A DNA stretch of 64,000 nt, from the NCBI GenBank assembly GCA_020698575.1, contig CM036245.1, positions 1,498,620 through 1,562,619 on the forward strand, in the 5' to 3' direction. The translations under genes and the position numbers were made by a program. This DNA is from Bostrychus sinensis (Eukaryota > Chordata > Actinopteri > Gobiiformes > Eleotridae). The notes beneath the pieces were generated by a model that saw only the letters and a program-made list of their open reading frames with translations, was not told the origin of the DNA and did no database searches. Position 1 is the first letter of the stretch. Each line of letters starts with the position of its first letter. This document shows, piece by piece, positions 56,001-64,000 of this stretch.

Positions 56001-59000
56001 TCGCACTTTTTTCCATCGTCTGGCTCGGGGTGCGACGTATGCTCAGGTGTGACTTATATATTAAAATATTTCAGGTGTTGGTTAGAGGGCGCTCTAGGCT
56101 TGTGTACCAGCATCTGCTGCACCTGTACCACTGACAATTTAAAATGTAAACATTACCACTAACAACTTAGGCTATAAAGACAACTGAGAAAGAGAGGAAT
56201 AATTGGAAATGGAACTGATGCTGAGTCTGACGACAGCCACGCAGAGGAGGAAGCGGCGCTTCGTCTACCTCCGGAGTTGGCGGAGTTGTTCAGAAGCACA
56301 TATAACTTGCCTTTCAAGATGAAATGTCTGTTCTTGGTGTTGGATTTTGTAAAATAAATTTCCCCCAAAAAATGCGACTTATAGTCCAGTGCGACTTGTA
56401 CACGTTTTTTCTTCTTCATTATGTATTTTTTGGCGAGTGCCACTTATACTCCGGAGCGACTTATAGTCCGGAAAATACAGTACTCAAACAGAACACTACT
56501 GCAGGTCTGTTTCTGAGGAGGAGACCACATTAGAACATGGGTTAACGAGAGGAACAGGGGACATTTAACCTGAATGAATTATGTCCTACTAGGCTTAAGT
56601 TTGATATACTGTAAATGGATTTTGTAGAAGCAGTTCTTTTGACCGCTGCAGTTGATATTGCAGTAGTATTTGCAATAGTGCACAGACCTAGAGGAAGACC
56701 AGAGAGGAGGTTTATGGATGTAGTGACAGAGGACATGAAGTTAGTTGGTGTGAGAGGAGAGGATGCAGAGGAGAGGGTCTGAAGGAAACAAGTGCGGAGA
56801 GAAGTGCAGTCCTTATATTCACAGAAAACATCAAATTCTAGTGACTAATCATTTCAGTTTTTTTGCAGGAGGAAGTGTCTGAGGGACCACCAGACCATCC
56901 ACACGGGGGCGAGGCCGTACCCCTGCCAGACGTGCGGGAAACGTTTCTCCACCGCCTCCAACCTGCGCATCCACCAGCACTCCCACTCCGAGGAGAGGCC
57001 GCACCAGTGCCCGCAGTGCCCCAAGGCCTTCAAGTGCAAGATGGGCCTGGTCCAGCACCGCGTGGTCCACACCAAGGAGAAGCCCTTCATGTGCCACATC
57101 TGCACGCTCAGCTTCGGCCTCAAGTACAACTTCCAGAGGCACATGAGGCTGCACAGCGGAGACAAGCCGTTCAGGTGAGACACAGGTTTTAGTTTAGTTT
57201 TTGTCCACTAAATCTTATACAATTTTATTTGACTAAATCTATTAGAGCAGTGGTTCCCAAAGTGGGGTCCGGGGTCCCCTGGGGGTCCGCGAAGGTACTG
57301 CAGGGGGGCCCCCAGAAGCTGTCTATATTAAGTACATGGAAGTTGTATTGTTGGGGTCTGTGTGGGATTTTGGTAAATTTAAGGAGCGCCGTGGCTCCTG
57401 ACTTTGGAAATGGCTGTTTTAGAGATTTGTACAATAGTATTTACAACTACAATTGTATTTTATTTAACAATATTTATACATTTTAAGTAATATTTAATGT
57501 TTTATAATGGCACTGGTCTACAATGACCTTATACCACAGTTTGCAGATCTATGGCCCTGGCTTCAGCATAAAACTGAACTGATTGTTTTATGAGGGTTAG
57601 CAGCAAACAGCAGGTAAACATTCAGGTGCAGTATATTTACTTAAGCACACAAACGCAGACCTGGAGATGTATCCAGTAACTTTACACACAGTGCAGCCTC
57701 TGCTGCATCAGCAGCTGCTCAGGACAAATACAGCTGCTTTGCTGATGTATATTAATCTAAACTTTCCCTCTGCTGCCGTTCCAACACAGAAATGTTAAAT
57801 CATGTTAATTCCTCTGAGACTAAACAATACACAAACAAAAACATCACCAGATCCACCATTTTCTCAGTGCATTGTGGGAAATAATTCCATTGGATAACAG
57901 TGAGTGTAGCCCCGCCTCTTAGGGCTTTAAGAGGAAGAGTTTCAGAGCAAAGTAAAAATGGATTAAATCAGTGTTAGGGCGAATCAGAGACCGATCAGGA
58001 CTGGACCCTGCACAAACAAAAACACTGTGGATCTGTAAACAGGAAATAATTAATGTTTTATTTACAAATCTGTGGAATTATGTAAACAAACTTCATTTAG
58101 AGTAAAAAATATGAAAATGAATTTGGCGCTCAGTGATGAGGACAGGACTTAATGAAACATCAAAAATAAAGAATTGCCTTCATGTTTTATATTTTTAAAT
58201 GTGACCTAAAAGAGCTTTAAGAGTTTTTTTTTAAAGGAGGACCTGAGGGATAAACGTGTTGCTGATTAGAGTTTAAAGGTGAGGTCTTATGATATTTTGC
58301 GTGTTTAAAAGGTTCTGACATTACCTTCCCCGCGTGCGCTGGTGTGGTGTGTTCCAGGTGTGAGAAGTGTGGGGAGGGCTTCTCTGGGACCTGGGCTCTG
58401 AAGACCCACATGCAGGTCCACGGCGAGGAGAAACGCTTCATGTGCGACCGCTGCGGCAAAACCTTCTTCTACAACTGTCAGCTCCAGAAGCACCAGCAGC
58501 TCGTGCACGAGAGCCGAGAGCAGCCCGCCGCCTCGGGCCCCAAGCGCCGCAGGAGGGGCTCCGGGGCCAAACCCTTCAGCTGCAAGACCTGCTGCAAGAG
58601 CTTCAGCTCCAGCAGCACGCTCCGCACTCACGAGAAGAGCCACCGAGAGAACAAGGACTTCAACTGCGAGACCTGCGGCAAGTCCTTCCACCTCAGACAC
58701 CTCTACATCTACCACCTGCGGCAGCACACGGGCGAGCGGCCGCACGTCTGCAGCTGCTGCCAGAAAGGTACGGAAAACAGCCCTATCTGACAATTATTAC
58801 ACCTGCAGCTGCTGCCAGAAAGGTGAGGGAAAACAGCCCTATCTGACAATTATTACACCTGAAACTGCTGCCAGAAAGGTGAGGGAAAACAGCCCTATCT
58901 GACAATTATTTCACCTGCTGCTGCTGCCAGAAAGGTGAGGAAAACAGCCCTATCTGACAATTATTACACCTGAAACCGCTGCCAGAAAGGTGAGGGAAAA

Positions 59001-62000
59001 CAGCCCTATCTGACAATTATTACACCTGCTGCTGCTGCCAGAAAGGTACGGAAAACAGCCCTATCTGACAATTATTACACCTGCTGCTGCTGCCAGAAAG
59101 GTACGGAAAACAGCCCTATCTGACAATTATTACACCTGCAGCTGCTGCCAGAAAGGTACGGAAAACAGCCCTATCTGACAATTATTACACCTGCAGCTGC
59201 TGCCAGAAAGGTGAGGAAAACAGCCCTATCTGACAATTATTACACCTGCAGCTGCTGCCAGAAAGGTGAGGAAAAACAGCCCTATCTGACAATTATTACA
59301 CCTGAAACCGCTGCCAGAAAGGTGAGGAAAAACAGCCCTATCTGACAATTATTACACCTGCAGCTGCTGCCAGAAAGGTGAGGAAAAACAGCCCTATCTG
59401 ACAATTATTACACCTGCAGCTGCTGCCAGAAAGGTGAGGGAAAACAGCCCTATCTGACAATTATTACACCTGAAACTGCTGCCAGAAAGGTACAGAAAAC
59501 AGCCCTATCTGACAATTATTACACCTGCTGCTGCTGCCAGAAAGGTACGGAAAACAGCCCTATCTGACAATTATTACACCTGCAGCTGCTGCCAGAAAGG
59601 TGAGGGAAAACAGCCCTATCTGACAATTATTACACCTGAAACTGCTGCCAGAAAGGTGAGGAAAACAGCCCTATCTGACAATTATTACACCTGAAACTGC
59701 TGCCAGAAAGGTACAGAAAACAGCCCTATCTGACAATTATTACACCGGAAACTGCTGCCAGAAAGGTGAGGAAAAACAGCCCTATCTGACAATTATTACA
59801 CCTGCAGCTGCTGCCAGAAAGGTACGGAAAAACAGCCCTATCTGACAATTATTACACCTGAAACTGCTGCTGCCAGAAAGGTGAGGAAAAACAGCCCTAT
59901 CTGACAATTATTACACCTGAAACTGCTGCCAGAAAGGTGAGGAAAAACAGCCCTATCTGACAATTATTACACCTGCTGCTGCTGCCAGAAAGGTGAGGAA
60001 AAACAGCCCTATCTGACAATTATTACACCTGCTGCTGCTGCCAGAAAGGTGAGGAAAAACAGCCCTATCTGACAATTATTACACCTGCTGCTGCTGCCAG
60101 AAAGGTGAGGAAAAACAGCCCTATCTGACAATTATTACACCTGCTGCTGCTGCCAGAAAGGTGAGGAAAAACAGCCCTATCTGACAATTATTACACCTGA
60201 AACTGCTGCCAGAAAGGTGAGGAAAAACAGCCCTATCTGACAATTATCACACCGGAAACTGCTGCCAGAAAGGTGAGGAAAAACAGCCCTATCTGACAAT
60301 TATTACACCTGCTGCTGCTGCCAGAAAGGTGAGGAAAAACAGCCCTATCTGACAATTATTACACCTGCTGCTGCTGCCAGAAAGGTGAGGAAAAACAGCC
60401 CTATCTGACAATTATTACACTTAAAACTGCTGCCAGAAAGGTGAGGAAAAACAGCCCTATCTGACAATTATTACACCTGCTGCTGCTGCCAGAAAGGTGA
60501 GGAAAAACAGCCCTATCTGACAATTATTACACCTGAAACTGCTGCCAGAAAGGTGAGGAAAAACAGCCCTATCTGACAATTATCACACCGGAAACTGCTG
60601 CCAGAAAGGTGAGGAAAAACAGCCCTATCTGACAATTATTACACCTGCTGCTGCTGCCAGAAAGGTGAGGAAAAACAGCCCTATCTGACAATTATTACAC
60701 CTGCTGCTGCTGCCAGAAAGGTGAGGAAAAACAGCCCTATCTGACAATTATTACACCTGCTGCCAGAAAGGTGAGGAAAGCAGCCCTATCTGACAATTAT
60801 TACACCTGAAACTGCTGCCAGAAAGGTGAGGAAAAACAGCCCTATCTGACAATTATTACACCTGCTGCTGCTGCCAGAAAGGTGAGGAAAAACAGCCCTA
60901 TCTGACAATTATTACACCTAAAACTGCTGCCAGAAAGGTGAGGAAAAACAGCCCTATCTGACAATTATTACACCTGCTGCTGCTGCCAGAAAGGTGAGGA
61001 AAAACAGCCCTATCTGACAATTATTACACCGGAAACTGCTGCCAGAAAGGTGAGGAAAACAGCCCTATCTGACAATTATTACACCTGCAGCTGCTGCCAG
61101 AAAGGTGAGGAAAAACAGCCCTATCTGACAATCATAACCCCTGCTGCTGTGTGCTATGTAGTTTCAGTTTGCGCACAAAGGAGAAATCTGAGTAAATTTG
61201 GTGTAAAAAAACGGTGGCGTCTGTTGCATTTGTGTAAAATTCAAACTGACCCTCGGCTATGTTTGTAGAAGTACTCAGCCATTTCTACTACAACTACTGC
61301 TGGAAAGGTCCGACTTACAGCCATTCACAAAGAAAATCATCTTATCTTATCCAAGAAATGCCCAAATTTCCAAAATAGTCTCAGAAATTGCACAATAGAG
61401 CATCTGTAAAATTGTGGTATAATTAATTACTTGGCGTTTAAAATAAAATACTTTTGAGGCAGACTTCTGTTTGTAGAAATAAGAACTTAACCAGGTGTTA
61501 ATCAGGTCTCATGTTGTAGTCAAGGCCATACTAATAAAGAACGAAAATCAATACTTTTAAGGGCGACACTGAATCCAGACCAAGACCAAGTCAAGGCAAA
61601 ACACTGAATAAAGGAAAAAGAACAACAAACATCAGTGATTATTTTATGAACTAATGCCAATAATTACCACCGTCACACAGAGACAGAATCCTCCTGGTCC
61701 GTCTGATGCACTCGTACAGTCCTTCTTCACCCACTTTCATTTTTTCCTGTCTGTGAGACTTGTATATAACATGGGCTACACATGAATTAATACATGTTGC
61801 ATCCAAGACCTTAAAGAAGTGGTGCTCTCCTGTACTGTGACTTCTCTGATATATCCACGTCCTTCTCTCCTCCCAGGTTTCATTTACGCCTCTCAGCTGC
61901 GACAACACGAGCTGCTCCACACCGGAGTCAAGCCCCACAAGTGCGAGCAGTGTGGGAAGGAGTTCAGGACGCCGCAGAACTACCAGCGCCACCTGCTGGT

Positions 62001-62172
62001 CCACAGCGGCGAGAAGCCCTACGAGTGCGCCGTGTGCAGCCGCCGCTTCCGCCAGTCCAACCAGCTCAAGTCCCACATGCAGATACACACCGGCGTCAAG
62101 CTGTACGTCTGCCAGCGCTGCGGCCAGGGCTACTCCGACTCCAGACAGCTGAGGAAGCACGCCTGCAGCTAG
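46930..62172 (+). CDS. C2H2 zinc-finger protein, 15 fingers plus one degenerate
   Basis: Eight exons join in phase: 46930-47067, 48905-49112, 51521-51732, 53616-53679, 54732-55191, 56869-57174, 58358-58767 and 61877-62172, giving 2,094 nt and 697 residues. The N-terminus (MAARRGARTAAETFRSQAEL, then MDLQKVLEAAFREALRKLCH) is helical, as in many fish zinc-finger proteins. A Pro/Gln-rich linker follows (residues 116-207), with fingers from about residue 224 to the end. Fingers 5, 9 and 13 are split by introns, so this is not the single-exon finger type. Linkers are mostly not the canonical TGEKPY; TGVKPH, TGARPY and SGEKPY occur. It is a predicted nuclear DNA-binding regulator, target unknown. 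The last finger lacks its final histidine. I recognise no orthologue. Confidence 0.85.
47080..48904. other. Zinc-finger gene intron 1, repeats only
   Basis: It contains a short (GAA)n near 47148-47170, a hAT-like MITE at 47545-47972, the direct copy of 45935-46210 at 47805-48085, and the inverted copy of 44515-44700 at 48575-48710. I see no extra exon. Confidence 0.5.
47545..47972. mobile_element. MITE with TAGGGNTGCAAC ends
   Basis: The left end is TAGGGATGCAACTAACAATT and the right end AATTGTTGCAGCCCTA, approximate inverses; interior sequence such as GATAATCGGTTAATCTGTCG is typical of a common fish MITE. Its right half equals the segment duplicated at 45935-46110. Confidence 0.6.
48905..49112 (+). 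CDS. zinc-finger gene exon 2
   Basis: The acceptor is tcctcctctcag. It encodes MDLQKVLEAAFREALRKLCH then VVQQLFEEN, and a run of nine alanines encoded by pure GCT codons (49052-49080), a possible length polymorphism. The donor is ATCACAG/gtgaga, phase 1. Confidence 0.85.
49440..50076 (+). mobile_element. Tc1-like transposon, internally deleted
   Basis: The terminal repeats CACTCAAGGAAAAAAGAAAC and GTTTCTTTTTTCCTTGAGTG are perfect, with 28 inverted bp, flanked by TA at 49438-49439 and 50077-50078. Inside, 49738-49900 encodes a transposase helix-turn-helix (EFGVHHSTVVRLAERFHTTG then DRPTSGRPHVTT). The DDE domain is missing, so it is non-autonomous. Confidence 0.85.
50080..50838. other. Zinc-finger gene intron 2, unremarkable part
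   Basis: AT-rich DNA with short frames only. I see no splice-flanked exon or transposon ends. Confidence 0.4.
50843..51270. mobile_element. MITE with TAGGGCTGCACGATAT ends
   Basis: The left end is TAGGGCTGCACGATATGGAG and the right end ATATATTGTGCAGCTCTAGG, approximate inverses. GCGATAACGATA motifs appear in both arms. There is no coding capacity. Confidence 0.65.
51521..51732 (+). CDS. zinc-finger gene exon 3 (Pro-rich linker)
   Basis: The acceptor is gttttttcag and the donor AAGCAG/gtgagg. It encodes EPAAPTEPPALSPAPVTVSV then two QPITE repeats (QPITEESG and QPITEQ). The two QPITE units are encoded by CAGCCAATCACAGAG, close to the unit of the array after the stop codon. Confidence 0.85.
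52035..52756 (-). mobile_element. Pogo-like non-autonomous element, copy 2
   Basis: The ends are CCGTATTTTCTGGACTATAA and TTATAGTCCAGAAAATACAG, flanked by TA (52033-52034 and 52757-52758). It is nearly identical to copy 1 at 23667-24371. The acidic transposase C-terminus is kept on the minus strand at 52558-52400. The left end contains a few bases missing in copy 1. Confidence 0.8.
52759..53615. other. Zinc-finger gene intron 3, right part
   Basis: It includes a probable MITE near 53157-53490 (TAGGGATGCACTTTTGGTTA to AACCACGGACGCCCCA, repeated ATCGATTAAT). The rest shows no feature. Confidence 0.4.
53616..53679 (+). CDS. zinc-finger gene exon 4
   Basis: A 64-nt exon, ttctcgcag/GTGGAG to CAGACAT/gtgaga, encoding VEVEIIQEVKCETLKTADPQ; ends in phase 1. 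VKCE resembles a SUMO-acceptor site (hydrophobic-K-x-E), which is inference. Confidence 0.75.
53680..54731. other. Zinc-finger gene intron 4
   Basis: No transposon with clear ends. Part of it (near 53945, ATAATGGGCTTCTGTAAATA) recurs at 63470-63500. A (GTAGTA)n-like run lies near 54080-54120. No additional exon. Confidence 0.4.
54732..55191 (+). CDS. zinc-finger gene exon 5, fingers 1-5 (start)
   Basis: After an acidic/basic lead (LDSEEQKEEERRRRRELYKD) come fingers CELCNKGFHQKHQLYKHVSC-H, CSVCDKGFYQEGALKRHMFY-H, CDQCERKFPQLSRLRTHQAA-H and CETCERAFTSASALRSHTIT-H, then the first half of finger 5 (CDICGKGFT). The donor is ACCAG/gtaaga, phase 2. Confidence 0.9.
55484..55660. mobile_element. Pogo-like left end fragment
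   Basis: CCGTATTTTCCGGACTATAA with TA in front matches the ends of copies 1-3, but no right end is found. The following sequence (TAGGGCTGTGATGTATACTT to ACCCAGCCCTGG) may be a small nested element. Confidence 0.45.
55980..56480 (+). mobile_element. Pogo-like non-autonomous element, copy 3 (inverted, shorter)
   Basis: The ends are CCATATTTTCTGGACTATAA and AGTCCGGAAAATACAG, flanked by TA (55978-55979 and 56481-56482). The interior is the inverse of copies 1 and 2, with an internal deletion that cuts the acidic transposase frame after ELFRS. Confidence 0.75.
56560..56820 (+). mobile_element. LINE reverse-transcriptase tail remnant
   Basis: RPRGRPERRFMDVVTEDMKL followed by VGVRGEDAEERV is the familiar C-terminal end of fish LINE polyproteins. 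It is interrupted by a stop and truncated on both sides. Confidence 0.55.
56869..57174 (+). CDS. zinc-finger gene exon 6, fingers 5 (end) to 8
   Basis: It completes finger 5 (RKCLRDHQTIH) and adds CQTCGKRFSTASNLRIHQHS-H, CPQCPKAFKCKMGLVQHRVV-H and CHICTLSFGLKYNFQRHMRL-H, ending SGDKPF in phase 2. Confidence 0.9.
57248..57416. mobile_element. hAT-like MITE
   Basis: The left end is CAGTGGTTCCCAAAGTGGGG and the right end GACTTTGGAAATGGCTG. Flanks TATTAGAG and TTTTAGAG differ at one base, an 8-bp target duplication as expected for hAT. Confidence 0.7.
57760..58253 (-). mobile_element. PiggyBac-like MITE, copy C (inverted)
   Basis: It matches copy A (25831-26452) in reverse, sharing ATTGTGGGAAATAATTCCAT, GTGTAGCCCCGCCTCTTAGG and GTAAAAATGGATTAAATCAG. 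The right end reads GGACCTGAGGGATAA, a decayed form of GCCTGAGGGTTAA. Confidence 0.6.
58358..58767 (+). CDS. zinc-finger gene exon 7, fingers 9-13 (start)
   Basis: The acceptor is tgtgttccag. Fingers are CEKCGEGFSGTWALKTHMQV-H, CDRCGKTFFYNCQLQKHQQL-VH, a basic linker (PKRRRRGSGAK), CKTCCKSFSSSSTLRTHEKS-H and CETCGKSFHLRHLYIYHLRQ-H. The exon ends at the CxxC of finger 13 (VCSCCQK). The donor CAGAAAG/gtacgg is the first unit of the array that follows. Confidence 0.9.
58749..61131 (+). repeat. 54-bp minisatellite made from exon end plus splice donor
   Basis: About 43 copies of a unit of about 54 bp: TGCAGCTGCTGCCAGAAAG, then GTACGG or GTGAGG, then AAAACAGCCCTATCTGACAA and TTATTACACC. The first copy is the coding end of exon 7 with its real donor. 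Every later copy keeps AAAG/GT(GA/AC)GG, so the intron opens with about 42 decoy donors. The exon part varies (TGCTGCTGC, GAAACTGC, GAAACCGC), while the donor and the TATCTGACAATTATTACAC part are almost constant. Confidence 0.95.
61132..61876. other. Remainder of zinc-finger gene intron 7
   Basis: Ordinary AT-rich intron up to the acceptor tcctcccag. Nothing else is recognised; the minus-strand frame at 61651-62250 is mainly the antisense of the finger exon. Confidence 0.5.
61877..62172 (+). CDS. zinc-finger gene exon 8, fingers 13 (end) to 16, stop
   Basis: It completes finger 13 (FIYASQLRQHELLH) and adds CEQCGKEFRTPQNYQRHLLV-H and CAVCSRRFRQSNQLKSHMQI-H. Then comes CQRCGQGYSDSRQLRKHACS and TAG at 62170-62172. 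The last finger has H followed by A-C instead of the usual three-residue spacing to a second H, so it is probably not a normal finger. Confidence 0.9.
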
Positions 62173-62760
62173 CCAATCAGAGGCCAGAGAGGGCAGCCAA
62201 TCAGAGAGGAGAGAGGTCAGCCAATCAGAGAGGAGAGAGAGGGCAGCCAATCAGAGAGGAGAGAGGGCAGCCAATCAGAGAGGAGAGAGGTTAACCAATC
62301 AGAGAGGAGAGAGGTCAGCCAATCAGAGAGGAGAGAGAGGTCAGCCAATCAGAGAGGAGAGAGGTGTCAGCCAATCAGAGAGGAGAGAGGTCAGCCAATC
62401 AGAGAGGAGAGAGAGGGCAGCCAATCAGAGAGGAGAGAGGGCAGCCAATCAGAGAGGAGAGAGAGGTCAGCCAATCAGAGAGGAGAGAGGTGTCAGCCAA
62501 TCAGAGAGGAGAGAGGTCAGCCAATCAGAGAGGAGAGAGAGGGCAGCCAATCAGAGAGGAGAGAGGTGTCAGCCAATCAGAGAGGAGAGAGGTCAGCCAA
62601 TCAGAGGAGAGAGAGGGCAGCCAATCAGAGAGGAGAGAGGTCAGCCAATCAGAGGAGAGGAGAGGTCAGCCAATCAGAGAGGAGAGAGAGGCTAACCAAT
62701 CAGAGAGGAGAGGTAAGCCAATCAGAGAGGAGAGAGGTCAGCCAATCAGAGAGGAGAGAG
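62166..62760 (+). repeat. ~24-bp array of CCAATCAG motifs in the 3' UTR
   Basis: 24 copies of (G/T)CAGCCAATCAGAGAGGAG plus a variable AGAG tail, starting at the stop codon itself (CTAGCCAATCAGAGG). Every unit has CCAATCAG, a strong match to the NF-Y (CCAAT-box) consensus. Frames over the array (SANQRGER, QPIREER) are artefacts. Confidence 0.95.
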
Positions 62761-62768
62761 GTATTCAT

Positions 62769-63148
62769 GCCGCGTTCATGAAACATGGGAATCTCAGAAA
62801 TGACCACCTCTGACTCTGAAAAACGGCCTTGAACCCGGTCTCAGGTCTGGATTTGGTTACTAACGAGGAAATAGTTTTTTTAATCCAGAGATCTCACACT
62901 TCTGCAAAAATGTACTCATCTTTATATCATGAAGTTATCAGCGCTAAAGCTTTGTAAAAACATTTTTGACCGTTCATTTATCACTGAATGACTATCGCAG
63001 AAGAAACATCCCCTGTACCAAACCAAACAGTTCCAATGATGTATTTATTTAAATACTATAAAACAACATGGAAATGGAATGGACGTTTTTTGGAATTTGG
63101 ATTTTTAAGTAGGGACTTCCGAGATTCTGATGTATCATGAACGTGGCC
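62769..63148. mobile_element. MITE with inverted CGTTCATG ends
   Basis: The left arm GCCGCGTTCATGAAACATGG then GAATCTCAGAAATG is inverted at the right as CTTCCGAGATTCTGATGTAT then CATGAACGTGGC. It has no coding capacity and lies right after the CCAAT array. Confidence 0.6.
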
Positions 63149-64000
63149 TCTAGGGGCGGATCCCATTTCTCAAGATTTGCCTTCTTAAAGCCCTCGATTC
63201 CTCAGCTGCCCCGCCCACATCGAAGAGCGGCCAATAGGAAACGCCGTCTCTCTGGCCCTCCTCATCTTAAACAAAGAACAGAAACAGCTTCAGCTCTGCT
63301 CCTGTCTGTTCCTCCGACCAACCATCGCCCGACTGCCGTCAGAAGGCACAGACCTCATGTTTCCGCTGGTCGGCGCAAAAAGTGGCCACAGACTCAACGA
63401 AAAGACTCAGATCCACAACTGAGCAGCGTTTGTCTCTGCGCATGTGCCACACATAGTAAACTCTGCAGATAATGGGCTCCTGTAAATAAACCTCCAGTGA
63501 ATAATAATGACAGTGGCTACAGGAAACTGCTCTGATCACAGCAGTGAGTAAAAAGTAAGGGTGCTCCAATCGATTGGCCGCCGATCATGATCGGCCGCTC
63601 ATGGCTAAAAATAGAGTGATCGGTGATCGGTAAAATGGGCCGATCAGAAGGGCCGATCGAATTACAACAAACACGCAGGCTCTCACATTTCCTGTCCTGC
63701 AACTCCGGTTTGATTAAACAGCAGTAGCGTTATTTTAGCAGTGTTTGTAAGTTAAGCCCTGGTTATAACAAACACAAACCTGCCCTGGAGGCGCTGCTTT
63801 GTGTCCCCGCTGTGTCCCCGCCTGCTTTAGGAGCGCACAGGGACAGAACCGAGGCGCAGCAGTGTATTTGCAAACACCAACGTAAATAGAGCTACAGCTA
63901 ACCCGCTAACAGTTACGTTAAAAGGATTAAGAAAGTTCAGAGTCTGCCTGTGTCTTGTTGCGCGGAGAAAACTGTGCGTTTTGTGGCTTAAACTGCACCA
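63149..64000. other. Intergenic flank, right edge
   Basis: It contains AATAAA near 63485 and, from 63558, a TE-like head rich in GATCGG and CGATCA palindromes (GGTGCTCCAATCGATTGG). Short frames in this stretch show no family resemblance. No gene recognised. Confidence 0.4.

Noticed and set aside
62364..62813. 149-codon SANQRGER frame after the zinc-finger stop
   Set aside because: It is the CCAAT array read through; the finger exon ends in a good TAG stop.

Overview
The window is nuclear DNA of a vertebrate, almost certainly a teleost fish. The evidence is GT-AG introns, a group-B-type SRCR receptor, a C2H2 zinc-finger gene, fish-type L2 LINE and tRNA-SINE remains, Tc1, pogo, piggyBac and hAT-like non-autonomous elements, and a very high tandem-repeat content. 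I cannot name the species. Three protein-coding genes are visible, all on the + strand.

Gene 1 (left edge to about 30.3 kb) is the 3' part of an exocyst component 3-like (Sec6 family, EXOC3L/TNFAIP2 group) gene. Seven coding exons join in phase to 346 residues and a stop at 28121. Its introns hold a 31-copy minisatellite at the left edge whose unit carries an exon end plus splice donor, a 14.2 kb array of an 11-bp unit, a 0.7 kb AG-free pyrimidine-rich hexamer tract, SINE, LINE and MITE debris, a decayed copy of one of the gene's own exons, and a second, inverted 11-mer array.

From 30.3 to 35.7 kb is intergenic: a (RHDQ)n-encoding 12-bp array, a dead L2-clade LINE and an 18-bp array.

Gene 2 (35749-42667) is a 666-residue type I membrane receptor: signal peptide, five SRCR domains, one Ig-like domain, a transmembrane helix and a short basic tail. 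Two SRCR exons are identical but for one base. Another array of the 11-mer family lies downstream (43.2-44.4 kb).

Gene 3 (46930-62172) is a 697-residue nuclear C2H2 zinc-finger protein starting in a CpG-rich promoter. It has 15 complete fingers and one degenerate finger. Its last intron is a 43-copy minisatellite whose unit contains the end of the preceding exon with its splice donor. Its 3' flank, starting at the stop codon, is a 24-copy array of CCAATCAG motifs.

The most striking theme is a repeated association of tandem arrays with 5' splice sites. In three places the repeat unit itself contains exon end plus donor (left edge, SRCR exon 4, zinc-finger exon 7). In three more, an array starts within about 15 bp of a donor (after 3890, 19001 and 26631). 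The second notable structure is the 11-mer array, which keeps an exact 11-bp register over about 1,290 units and shows a higher-order period near 0.8 kb.
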